A stretch of DNA of 5,260 nucleotides from Bacteroidales bacterium UBA5235 (GTDB lineage: Bacteria; Bacteroidota; Bacteroidia; Bacteroidales; VadinHA17). Below the pieces are notes generated by a model that was given only the letters and a program-made list of their open reading frames with translations, made no database searches and was not told the DNA's origin. Shown here in pieces: positions 1-5,260 of this stretch (position 1 is its first letter; every line of letters begins with the position of its first letter). The translations under genes were made by a program, and so were the position numbers. The DNA lies in NCBI GenBank assembly GCA_002409145.1, contig DHUL01000051.1, forward strand, positions 151,435 to 156,694. The letters run 5' to 3'.

Positions 1-1725
1 ACATTTACCGGTCATGAGACATCATTGGTGGAGAAGAGCTACACCCAGGAGAAAATCAAGCAGTCGGCTGTCCGCTATGAGGCCAACAGGCTGGTATGCG
101 CCTTCGAAGATGCCAGGCAGAGAGGCTTGAAGATAGTGTTCCAGGTGAGCAACAACAATGTGGCATTCCGCTACGAACTCCCTCAATGGGGCGAAAGAAG
201 AGCCTGCGTGGTGGAAAGAGAAGCAACCGGCTTTAAGTTCCCGGAATTCACCACAACTTTTCTCTCACCGATGATGGGGGCCATGGGTGGATTTGCCAGG
301 AGCTCACCCAGCTATGAAAGTGGCTATACCAATGATGAGCCGGTAGGAAAACCGACCTATGGTAACCTGGGTTATGTCTTCCCGGGTCTCTTCCGCATCG
401 GTGACAAAGGCTGGGCACTGATCTCCGAAACCGGAGTGACCAGCCAGTACTGCGCTTCTCACCTGAGTGATGGCACAAAAGAGGGACTCTACAGGGTGGA
501 ATATCCCGATTTGAAGCAGAACAACGGCTTCGGGAGCAGTGGTGCTCAGATCTTTCTTCCAGGTGTTACCCCCTGGCGCACAATCACGGTGGGCAGTGGT
601 CTGGGACCTATAGTGGAGACAACTATTCCGTTCGACCTGGTGGAACCGTTATACGAAGCATCTCAGGAGTACCGGTACGGACGGGGTACCTGGAGCTGGA
701 TTGTCTGGCAGGATCAGAGCATGAACAGTGAAGACCAGGTGAAGTACATCGACCTGGCAGCAGAGATGGGATTTGAGTACATACTGATTGATGCATTGTG
801 GGATTCCAACATCGGTTATGAGAAGATGGAGGAGCTGATCACCTATGCCCGCTCAAAGGGTGTGGATGTCTTTCTCTGGTATAACTCCAACGGAGGTTTC
901 AATGATGCACCGCAAGGACCCAGAAACCGGATGAACACTTCAATCGCCAGAAAAGCTGAGATGAAATGGCTGAAAAAGGCAGGCGTGAAGGGATTGAAAG
1001 TTGATTTCTTCGGTGGTGACAAACAGGAAACATTGCGCTTATATGAAGATATCCTCTCCGACGCCAATGACTACGGGTTGATGATCATTTTCCACGGTTG
1101 CACCCTGCCGCGCGGATGGGAACGGATGTACCCCAACTATGCAGGCAGTGAGGCGGTGCTGGCCTCGGAGATGCTGATCTTCTCGCAGGATGTGCGGGAG
1201 AAAGAGGCATTCTATGCCACCCTGCACCCCTTTATCCGCAACAGCGTGGGGGCAATGGAATTCGGAGGGGTCTTCATGAATAAATTCCTCAACAGGGGGA
1301 ACAGCAGGGGACAGAAACGTCTCACCACCGACGTGTTTCAGATTGCTACCGGCATACTCTTTCAAAACCCGGTGCAGATGTTTGCTCTTACCCCCAACAA
1401 CCTGACAGACACACCTGTCTTCCTGATTGACTTTATGAAAAATATCCCCACCACCTGGAATGAGACATTGTATATTGACGGTTATCCGGGTAAGTTCTCG
1501 GTAATTGCCCGCCGCCAAGGAGAGCAGTGGTATATTGCCGGGGTGAATGCCCTGGAGGAGCCGCTGGAACTGGACCTGAACCTGCCTATGGTTGCCGGGG
1601 AAAAAGTGACAGTCTACTCTGACAACAGCGACAGAGAACCTCTTGTCACCAGTGAAAAGATCAAAAACAATGGCAAGGTTCCAATCACACTGCAGCCCGG
1701 GGGAGGTTTTGTCATCAAACAATAG
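1..1725 (+). CDS. Glycoside hydrolase family 97, retaining type (alpha-galactosidase-like), 5' end missing
   Basis: Exo-acting enzyme of family GH97 that removes alpha-galactose or a similar terminal sugar; relatives are secreted or periplasmic. The frame is open to the left edge, so the signal peptide and the start of the N-terminal beta-sandwich lie outside; about 574 residues are visible against roughly 640–740 in the family. The order is N-terminal beta-sandwich (to about base 660), (beta/alpha)8 barrel starting near GTWSWIVWQD (about 685–1430), and C-terminal beta domain ending in GGGFVIKQ. Asp at 1003–1005 (motif KVDFF) fits the nucleophile and Glu at 1168–1170 (motif ASEML) the acid/base. 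They are 55 residues apart, the same spacing as Asp415 and Glu470 of BtGH97b as I recall them. The Glu pair acting as base in inverting SusB is absent: the HG at 1093–1098 stands where SusB has HE. The neighbouring GH43–CBM6 relic suggests a hemicellulose locus. Family assignment is firm; substrate is inferred. Confidence 0.93.
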   Translation, partial: TFTGHETSLVEKSYTQEKIKQSAVRYEANRLVCAFEDARQRGLKIVFQVSNNNVAFRYELPQWGERRACVVEREATGFKFPEFTTTFLSPMMGAMGGFARSSPSYESGYTNDEPVGKPTYGNLGYVFPGLFRIGDKGWALISETGVTSQYCASHLSDGTKEGLYRVEYPDLKQNNGFGSSGAQIFLPGVTPWRTITVGSGLGPIVETTIPFDLVEPLYEASQEYRYGRGTWSWIVWQDQSMNSEDQVKYIDLAAEMGFEYILIDALWDSNIGYEKMEELITYARSKGVDVFLWYNSNGGFNDAPQGPRNRMNTSIARKAEMKWLKKAGVKGLKVDFFGGDKQETLRLYEDILSDANDYGLMIIFHGCTLPRGWERMYPNYAGSEAVLASEMLIFSQDVREKEAFYATLHPFIRNSVGAMEFGGVFMNKFLNRGNSRGQKRLTTDVFQIATGILFQNPVQMFALTPNNLTDTPVFLIDFMKNIPTTWNETLYIDGYPGKFSVIARRQGEQWYIAGVNALEEPLELDLNLPMVAGEKVTVYSDNSDREPLVTSEKIKNNGKVPITLQPGGGFVIKQ

Positions 1726-1769
1726 TGGATTGGATAAAACCCGGGAAACGGGGGAACCGATGCTTATAA

Positions 1770-2256
1770 GTCTGCGACATGAGCACCAGGCCCACCGGAG
1801 ACTGGGAATACAAGGGGATGATAATGGATGCCTCCGGGAAGACGCACGGGAACCACCATGGCATCATTGACTTTAAAGGAAAGTCCTATGTTTTTGGTCA
1901 CAGTTACGATTTGCTGAAAAGGATCACTCCTAAGTTCTATGAGCGCCGATCGATTGTTTGTAACAGCCATACATAACGGAGACTACAAAATGGTACAATG
2001 TGTGGACTTTGGCAGAGGAACCCATGCTGTCGAGGTCAGCATTTCTCCAATATTTGGAGGCAGCATGGAAATCCGTACAGATCATATCGACAGACCAATC
2101 GTTGCATCGATTGATGTTAGCCTCTCACGTGAAGCCGGTATCTGGTAAACTCTTAGCGCTCCGGTAAAAAACCTGAGCGGAATACACGATCTTTACTCTG
2201 TCTTCAGAGGAGAAAAAGAACTTTTCGACTTCGACTGGTGGCAATTCTCAAAATAG
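1770..2256 (+). pseudogene. Relic of a GH43 glycosidase with C-terminal CBM6 domain
   Basis: Remains of a secreted hemicellulase of the xylosidase/arabinofuranosidase type. The first part (1770–about 1958, frame of base 1779) reads STRPTGDWEYKG, then HGNHHGIIDFKGKSYVFGH, then YERRSI, matching only the last 60 or so residues of a GH43 five-bladed propeller. The Asp/Asp/Glu catalytic residues lie upstream in the family and are gone. The reading then moves to another frame (from about 1957), where HNGDYKMVQCVDFG, FGGSMEIR and ASIDVS match the middle of CBM6. A TAA at 2146–2148 interrupts this domain, and the same frame continues as TLSAPVKNLSGIHDLY and ELFDFDWWQFSK to TAG at 2254–2256, the canonical CBM6 ending. 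About 50–60 residues expected between the GH43 end and NGDY are missing, so the shift is a deletion rather than a one-base slip. No start or leader remains. Pseudogene status is well supported; the original substrate is not determinable. Confidence 0.88.
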
Positions 2257-2368
2257 GAATAATCAATACCGGAATATAATAACTGATTTCTGATAATCGG
2301 CAATCATAATTGACTACATCACCACTTGATGAATTGAGAATGAATAGCCAGGCTCTCAGAATTGAGAA
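2257..2368. other. Convergent intergenic gap
   Basis: AT-rich gap between the end of the plus-strand GH43–CBM6 relic and the end of the minus-strand lipoprotein gene. I see no gene and no strong terminator. It contains one 11-base direct repeat and a weak hairpin at its right end, listed separately. Confidence 0.6.
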
Positions 2369-2369
2369 T
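2331..2369. repeat. 11-base direct repeat with a small hairpin
   Basis: GAATTGAGAAT occurs at 2331–2341 and again at 2359–2369, a 28-base period. Over the second copy, TCTCA (2354–2358) and TGAGA (2363–2367) can pair around GAAT, flanked by CCAGG (2348–2352) and CCTGG (2374–2378), which can also pair. There is no T-run, so this is a poor intrinsic terminator. It could be a chance duplication next to the 3' end of the lipoprotein gene. Confidence 0.3.
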
Positions 2370-2791
2370 TACTCCTGGTCCTTCTGAATCAGCAATTTGA
2401 TCCGGTAGTCCTCCTGGTCCACAACCTCGTCATGATTGCGTAAAGGATCTACTTCAATGATTCTGAAGGAATAATTGTCAAAAAAGTAAGGTCCGCCGGA
2501 CAATCTGAGCAAAGTGTCAATCGTAGACAGATCCTGTCTGATATTGAAATACAGGTCAACATCACCTCCCCAGATGCAGATAACATCTTTCGGACAACGG
2601 TAATCACTCACCGAGTCGATAGTGAAAGAGAGGCCGGGTGTGAGGAAGTACTTCGTGTCAGTTCTGCAGGTGAACGGTTCACCGATCTGGATGCTGTCAC
2701 AACCAGTCATAATAACAACCAGCAGGATTAGCAGAATCCTTAACACTGACTTTGTATCTGGCTGCTGTATCATTGTAGCAGGAAATTTCAT
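2369..2791 (-). CDS. Small lipoprotein with conserved Cys-rich core, function unknown
   Basis: Predicted 140-residue lipoprotein. A basic N-terminus and hydrophobic run LRILLILLVVIMTGC form a type II signal peptide with lipobox MTGC, so maturation is expected at Cys31 and the protein should be anchored in a membrane, probably facing the periplasm or cell surface. The mature part contains the pattern SDYRCP....CIWGG (about residues 63–76), which recalls a widespread group of uncharacterised bacterial lipoproteins with a DSRCP...CxWxG core; Cys67 and Cys73 could form a disulfide, possibly also involving Cys42. The rest looks like an all-beta domain. I chose ATG at 2791; ATG at 2773 is equally able to supply a signal peptide, and an in-frame TTG lies at 2803. 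No Shine-Dalgarno sequence helps decide. It follows the DUF1697 gene by about 100 bases on the same strand and may be transcribed separately. The lipoprotein call is firm; its role is unknown. Confidence 0.82.
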   Translation of the reverse strand: MKFPATMIQQPDTKSVLRILLILLVVIMTGCDSIQIGEPFTCRTDTKYFLTPGLSFTIDSVSDYRCPKDVICIWGGDVDLYFNIRQDLSTIDTLLRLSGGPYFFDNYSFRIIEVDPLRNHDEVVDQEDYRIKLLIQKDQE

Positions 2792-2820
2792 GATAATCCA
2801 CAAATTTCATGCCCCGGTCT

Positions 2821-2838
2821 GATCTGAAAAGATCTTTT
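2821..2838. repeat. Short inverted repeat upstream of the lipoprotein gene
   Basis: GATCT (2821–2825) and AGATC (2830–2834) can pair around GAAA, and AAAAGATCTTTT (2827–2838) is a perfect 12-base palindrome. It lies between the DUF1697 stop and the lipoprotein start. The stem is only five pairs and has no T-run in the minus direction, so it is at best a weak signal or a small operator-like site. Confidence 0.25.
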
Positions 2839-2894
2839 AACGGGAAATCTCCGAATTCTGAAAACTTTCGTCTTCCGCGACAAATTTCTGAAGG

Positions 2895-3440
2895 TTACCG
2901 CCCATTAACGTCACTCATAATCTGGTATATCCTGCGAAATGTATTTACATTCCTGATGGTCATATTCCGGTACAGGTCTGTCCCCATTATCTTCATCAAA
3001 CCGCTCCTGCTGTAATCTGTCCATTCGACATTCCACAGAACAGCGCCCGGAGTATATCTCACATTGTCAACTGAATTGATCTTCAATAAGTCAAGTACCC
3101 CACGATTGTCATATTTCTCCCACAGAAACATAATATCAGTCCTCATCCTCTCATTCTTTACCCATTCGGGAGGCAGTTCATTGCAGATTATCTCCATATT
3201 CCGGAAATCTCTGACCAGGACTTTAATATCAAGCTGAAATTCTCTTTTAATAGCCTTTGCAGCTTCGAGTGAAATAATTTCATGGTTGTCAGGAGTTGAG
3301 ACGAAGATGATGTTACCGGAATTAATGTATGTAACAACATTCTTAAACCCGAGTGATTCAAACACAGCTTTAAGCTTTTTCATCTCGACGATGTTTTTGC
3401 CGCCGACATTTATTCCCCTGAGCAGAGCAACGTAAACCAT
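2895..3440 (-). CDS. DUF1697 family protein
   Basis: 181-residue soluble protein of the DUF1697 family (COG3797), whose biochemical role is not established. The family's hallmark start is clear: YVALLRGINVGGKNI at residues 3–17, then the helix MKKLKAVFESLGF and the strand TYINSGNIIF (37–46). The characteristic C-terminal TIRNVNTFRRI (161–171) is also present, so the protein appears complete. Its length is normal for the family. The frame stays open upstream to 3488, but that part overlaps the end of the DUF2200 gene and the hallmark begins at ATG 3440, so I chose that start. The DUF2200 stop is read as TGA-A-ATG, leaving a single base between the two genes. This strongly suggests one mRNA with coupled translation. 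There is no signal peptide or membrane segment, so it is cytoplasmic. Family assignment is confident; function is unknown. Confidence 0.92.
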   Translation of the reverse strand: MVYVALLRGINVGGKNIVEMKKLKAVFESLGFKNVVTYINSGNIIFVSTPDNHEIISLEAAKAIKREFQLDIKVLVRDFRNMEIICNELPPEWVKNERMRTDIMFLWEKYDNRGVLDLLKINSVDNVRYTPGAVLWNVEWTDYSRSGLMKIMGTDLYRNMTIRNVNTFRRIYQIMSDVNGR

Positions 3441-3441
3441 T

Positions 3442-3795
3442 TCAGTGACGTAAAATCTTATCCATTGCCCTCCCCTTTGCAAGCTCATCCACCAGTTTAT
3501 CCAGGTATCTTACCTTGCGTATGAACGGATCCTCAATATCTTCGATCCGGTATCCGCAGATCACACCGGTAATTAGGCTCGCGTTCGGATTAAGGGCAGC
3601 CTTATCAAAGAATCCTTCCAGGGTGACACCCTCCTCTACAAGCTCCCTTATCCTGTCCTTTCTGAAGCCTGTCAGCCATTCGATGACCTGGTTCAGCTCA
3701 TCTTCCGTTCTTCCTTTCTTCTTCACTTTTTCCAGGTACAACGGATACAAGGAAGAAAAAGTGATTTTTGCTATTCGCTGATTCTGAGTCTTCAT
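3442..3795 (-). CDS. DUF2200 family protein
   Basis: 117-residue cytoplasmic protein matching the DUF2200 family (COG4898), which has no assigned function. Visible family features are the start QRIAKITFSSLYPLY (residues 6–20), the basic stretch KVKKKGRTEDEL, IEWLTG (38–43), and the strongly conserved C-terminal half beginning LNPNASLITGVICG at residue 68 and ending LDELAKG-like DKILRH. Length from ATG 3795 is typical for the family. An in-frame GTG at 3837 is preceded by GGGGAGG and would add 14 hydrophobic residues (NTIWYLIILLFLC); family relatives as I know them begin near the ATG, so I keep ATG. It is the first gene of a two-gene unit with DUF1697, one base apart, implying co-expression and perhaps related roles. 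A TATTTTTG element just upstream could be its promoter core. Identity is confident; function is unknown. Confidence 0.92.
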   Translation of the reverse strand: MKTQNQRIAKITFSSLYPLYLEKVKKKGRTEDELNQVIEWLTGFRKDRIRELVEEGVTLEGFFDKAALNPNASLITGVICGYRIEDIEDPFIRKVRYLDKLVDELAKGRAMDKILRH

Positions 3796-3798
3796 ACA

Positions 3799-3806
3799 CA
3801 AAAATA
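3799..3806 (-). promoter_or_regulatory. Candidate Bacteroidota -7 element (TAnnTTTG)
   Basis: On the minus strand this reads TATTTTTG, an exact match to the Bacteroidota -7 consensus TAnnTTTG. It ends only three bases before the DUF2200 ATG, so transcription from it would give an almost leaderless mRNA. No good TTTG element is seen at the expected -33 distance. In an AT-rich stretch such a match can easily be chance. Confidence 0.25.
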
Positions 3807-3844
3807 ATAGTATTATCAGATACCAGATCGTATTCACATTTTAT

Positions 3845-3851
3845 CCTCCCC
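3845..3851 (-). promoter_or_regulatory. Shine-Dalgarno-like GGGGAGG before alternative GTG start
   Basis: Minus-strand GGGGAGG lies seven bases before an in-frame GTG (3837–3835) of the DUF2200 gene. Strong Shine-Dalgarno sequences are not seen at the other starts in this window, so it stands out. If used, DUF2200 would gain a hydrophobic N-terminal extension. It may equally be a leftover ribosome site of decayed sequence. Confidence 0.3.
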
Positions 3852-3879
3852 TTATCCAGGGAAGTCGATGTCATGCAAG

Positions 3880-4015
3880 TCACTGGCTACCGTTTCCGTC
3901 TCTTAATGCCGATTCAAATTTTTCTTCATTGTTGTCATTCAGGTGCCTGAACCTGAGGCATTATCCGCTCATGGTGGCTGGTAAAATACCTGTTGATCGT
4001 TTCTTCTATGTTCAT
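3880..4015 (-). other. Coding-like scraps, possible decayed small gene
   Basis: No intact gene lies between the AlkZ-like gene and DUF2200, but two short protein-like stretches do. From ATG 4015 a 26-residue frame reads MNIEETINRYFTSHHERIMP and stops at 3935. In another frame, 3960–3880 reads HLNDNNEEKFESALRDGNGSQ before TGA. The first frame resumes from about 3876 as SLDKGRIKCEYDLVSDNTII and runs into the DUF2200 start. Their amino-acid make-up (acidic, amphipathic, few rare residues) is more gene-like than a random frame. Joined through two frameshifts they could be one eroded gene of about 80 residues, but I recognise no family, and short open stretches like these can arise by chance. Confidence 0.3.
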
Positions 4016-4041
4016 TATCATTACATTCTGTCAAAGCGGCT

Positions 4042-5127
4042 TCATTCACAGGAACAGGCACTCCTACCGGCAGTTTTACCATAAAACTTTTCATATCGTG
4101 ATATTGTTTCAATTCCGATATCACCTGACCCGTTCTTAAAGAAATTGAATGTCAGAATAATATGATTGCCCTTAATGCTGCGTTTCCAGGTTCCTGATAT
4201 TTGCCCTCCGGAAACGATCGTCGGATAGAATACTCCGTTATCAGATATTGCTTTTCTGTTATGGACTAATGACAATGATGCAGTTCTGTCACGATAACCA
4301 ATCAGGAATTCATCATAGGCAGGCAGGAGGTAAAAATCCTTATCCGTCAATTTTAAATTGCAACCGGAATCAGCAAACCAGTAAGTCTGATTTTCAAACT
4401 TATCTGAGATCAGGTCTGATCGATTCAGATCCAGGGCAAGCCTTGAATCAGCGGTGGTCAAACCCGACCACCATGAGAAGTCCTGAACCGTAGCAGGTCC
4501 ATGACTTGAAAAATATCTTTTTGCCAGCTCCTTCAATGATTCATTACCAGATTTTTTATTTTTATTCGGAACCCATTCTTCTAGTATCGCATAGGTTGGC
4601 GTGCCGTTCTTTTGTTTGCCACTGCAGATTATGCCATCAAGTTCGGCTCTCATAAATATATGGGAGGCTCTGTTGTTATCAACACTGATCCCGGCGTTCA
4701 CCAATTCCCCGATCAACTCATCCCGGGTCTTATGGTTCATGTCTCTCAGTACCTTTTCAAAAAGTTTATTGCTCTTCCTGTAGATATTGTCAGTTAAACC
4801 GAGTTGCCTGTCGCGGTATTTCAGGGAAGATTTTATCCGTGGTGCTGTCAGTGCCAGTATCCAGTAAATATCATCTGCCGAGACTATGTGCCATGTAGGC
4901 CTCAGTAGATGAGTCCTGACTATGCTGCCGGAATCGAATTCAGTATTTATCATGACCTCGGTGGAATCCTGAATACGGATACCCAGAGCCCACTTTGCCA
5001 TATTATAATCCTGAGCCTGAAGAGCTCCTGACCATCCGGCGACTTCCTTTGCAGTTTTAAACCTTGAATCTGTGATTTGCTGGTTATGAGATCTCAGAAC
5101 ACGGATAATTTCATTATTTATTTTCAT
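4042..5127 (-). CDS. AlkZ-like winged-helix DNA glycosylase homologue (HTH_42 family, QΦQ type)
   Basis: 361-residue member of the AlkZ/YcaQ winged-helix family (PF06224, COG3214). Characterised members flip out and remove alkylated bases; Streptomyces AlkZ unhooks azinomycin crosslinks. Diagnostic stretches are GWSGALQAQDY (residues 31–41), RTHLLRPTWH (71–80), LLPAYDEFLIGYRDR (267–281) and FYPTIVSGGQISGTWKR (300–316). The QAQ at residues 37–39 fits the catalytic QΦQ motif of the AlkZ-like branch rather than QΦD of the YcaQ branch; with this start the two Gln are 37 and 39, the numbers I recall for Streptomyces AlkZ. Length is normal and the gene looks intact. I chose ATG 5127; an in-frame GTG at 5151 would add eight residues. 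No signal peptide, so it acts in the cytoplasm on DNA. No natural-product genes are visible, so broad alkylation repair is likelier than self-resistance. Family is firm; activity is inferred. Confidence 0.88.
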   Translation of the reverse strand: MKINNEIIRVLRSHNQQITDSRFKTAKEVAGWSGALQAQDYNMAKWALGIRIQDSTEVMINTEFDSGSIVRTHLLRPTWHIVSADDIYWILALTAPRIKSSLKYRDRQLGLTDNIYRKSNKLFEKVLRDMNHKTRDELIGELVNAGISVDNNRASHIFMRAELDGIICSGKQKNGTPTYAILEEWVPNKNKKSGNESLKELAKRYFSSHGPATVQDFSWWSGLTTADSRLALDLNRSDLISDKFENQTYWFADSGCNLKLTDKDFYLLPAYDEFLIGYRDRTASLSLVHNRKAISDNGVFYPTIVSGGQISGTWKRSIKGNHIILTFNFFKNGSGDIGIETISRYEKFYGKTAGRSACSCE

Positions 5128-5260
5128 TATCTGATTGTTTGCAGGATACACCAGTTGCCTGCCTGAGCATTACATGGTAAGCAATTCCCTGGTTCCGGCC
5201 GCACGGGGGCTGATCATTTTAAACTATTATGATATCATATTTGTTCAATAGCCCCTTCAG
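5128..5260. other. Upstream region of the AlkZ-like gene, no clear gene
   Basis: This 133-base edge should hold the promoter of the minus-strand AlkZ-like gene, but no convincing TTTG/TAnnTTTG pair is visible. ATGATATCAT at 5229–5238 is a perfect 10-base palindrome in an AT-rich stretch, of unknown meaning. A short open minus-strand frame reaches the edge (5260–5219, ending DIIIV then TAA) and could be the tail of a further gene, but 13 residues cannot support that. Confidence 0.4.

Noticed and set aside
1039..1722. Long minus-strand open frame opposite GH97 (227 residues)
   Set aside because: Antisense shadow of a conserved GH97 coding region; the Cys/His-rich translation resembles no domain and has no start signal.
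1740..1753. CCCG/CGGG hairpin after the GH97 stop as a terminator
   Set aside because: The stem is four pairs and no T-run follows.
1643..1870. Plus-strand open frame overlapping the GH97 end and the GH43 relic
   Set aside because: Its sequence has no family-like pattern, and both genes it overlaps are explained by better frames.
2700..2810. Minus-strand ATGAAATTT at 2810, duplicated at 2791, opening a short different frame of about 36 codons
   Set aside because: The frame lacks the signal peptide and lipobox and stops early; the 9-base duplication is probably chance or an old start-region duplication.
5219..5260. Possible C-terminal tail of a further minus-strand gene at the right edge
   Set aside because: Only 13 codons are visible and they show no recognisable motif.
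1..5260. CRISPR array, tRNA, rRNA, insertion sequence or toxin–antitoxin pair
   Set aside because: No regular repeats, RNA-gene signatures, transposase motifs or terminal inverted repeats were seen. The DUF2200–DUF1697 pair is tightly linked, but neither protein resembles a known toxin or antitoxin.

Overview
The window looks like Bacteroidota DNA, probably a polysaccharide-degrading member of the Bacteroidales. The reasons are a glycoside hydrolase family 97 (GH97) enzyme of the Bacteroides type, the remains of a GH43–CBM6 hemicellulase directly behind it, starts that mostly lack Shine-Dalgarno sequences, and one candidate TAnnTTTG promoter element. The genus cannot be fixed from the sequence.

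Left part (1–2256, plus strand, relatively GC-rich). A GH97 enzyme enters from the left edge without its N-terminus and runs to 1725. Its residues match the retaining branch of the family (alpha-galactosidase or beta-L-arabinopyranosidase type) rather than the inverting SusB branch. About 45 bases later comes a clear relic of a secreted GH43 enzyme with a C-terminal CBM6 domain. It has lost most of its catalytic domain, carries an internal deletion with a frameshift where GH43 meets CBM6, and has an in-frame TAA inside CBM6. Together these look like the worn edge of a plant-polysaccharide utilisation locus.

Right part (2369–5127, all minus strand, more AT-rich). Reading in the direction of transcription, from right to left: an AlkZ/YcaQ-type winged-helix DNA glycosylase homologue (4042–5127); a roughly 250-base gap with coding-like scraps and no intact gene; a tight two-gene unit of a DUF2200 protein and a DUF1697 protein separated by one base; and a small lipoprotein with a conserved Cys-rich core. 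The last gene converges on the GH43 relic across a 112-base gap. These genes are functionally unrelated to the sugar enzymes, and the composition change near 2256 suggests a join between two segments of different history.

I found no CRISPR array, tRNA, rRNA, insertion sequence or phage gene, and no convincing new multi-gene system. The points most worth a second look are the decayed GH43–CBM6 gene, the coupled DUF2200–DUF1697 pair of unknown function, the QΦQ-type glycosylase, and the unexplained coding-like scraps between 3880 and 4015.
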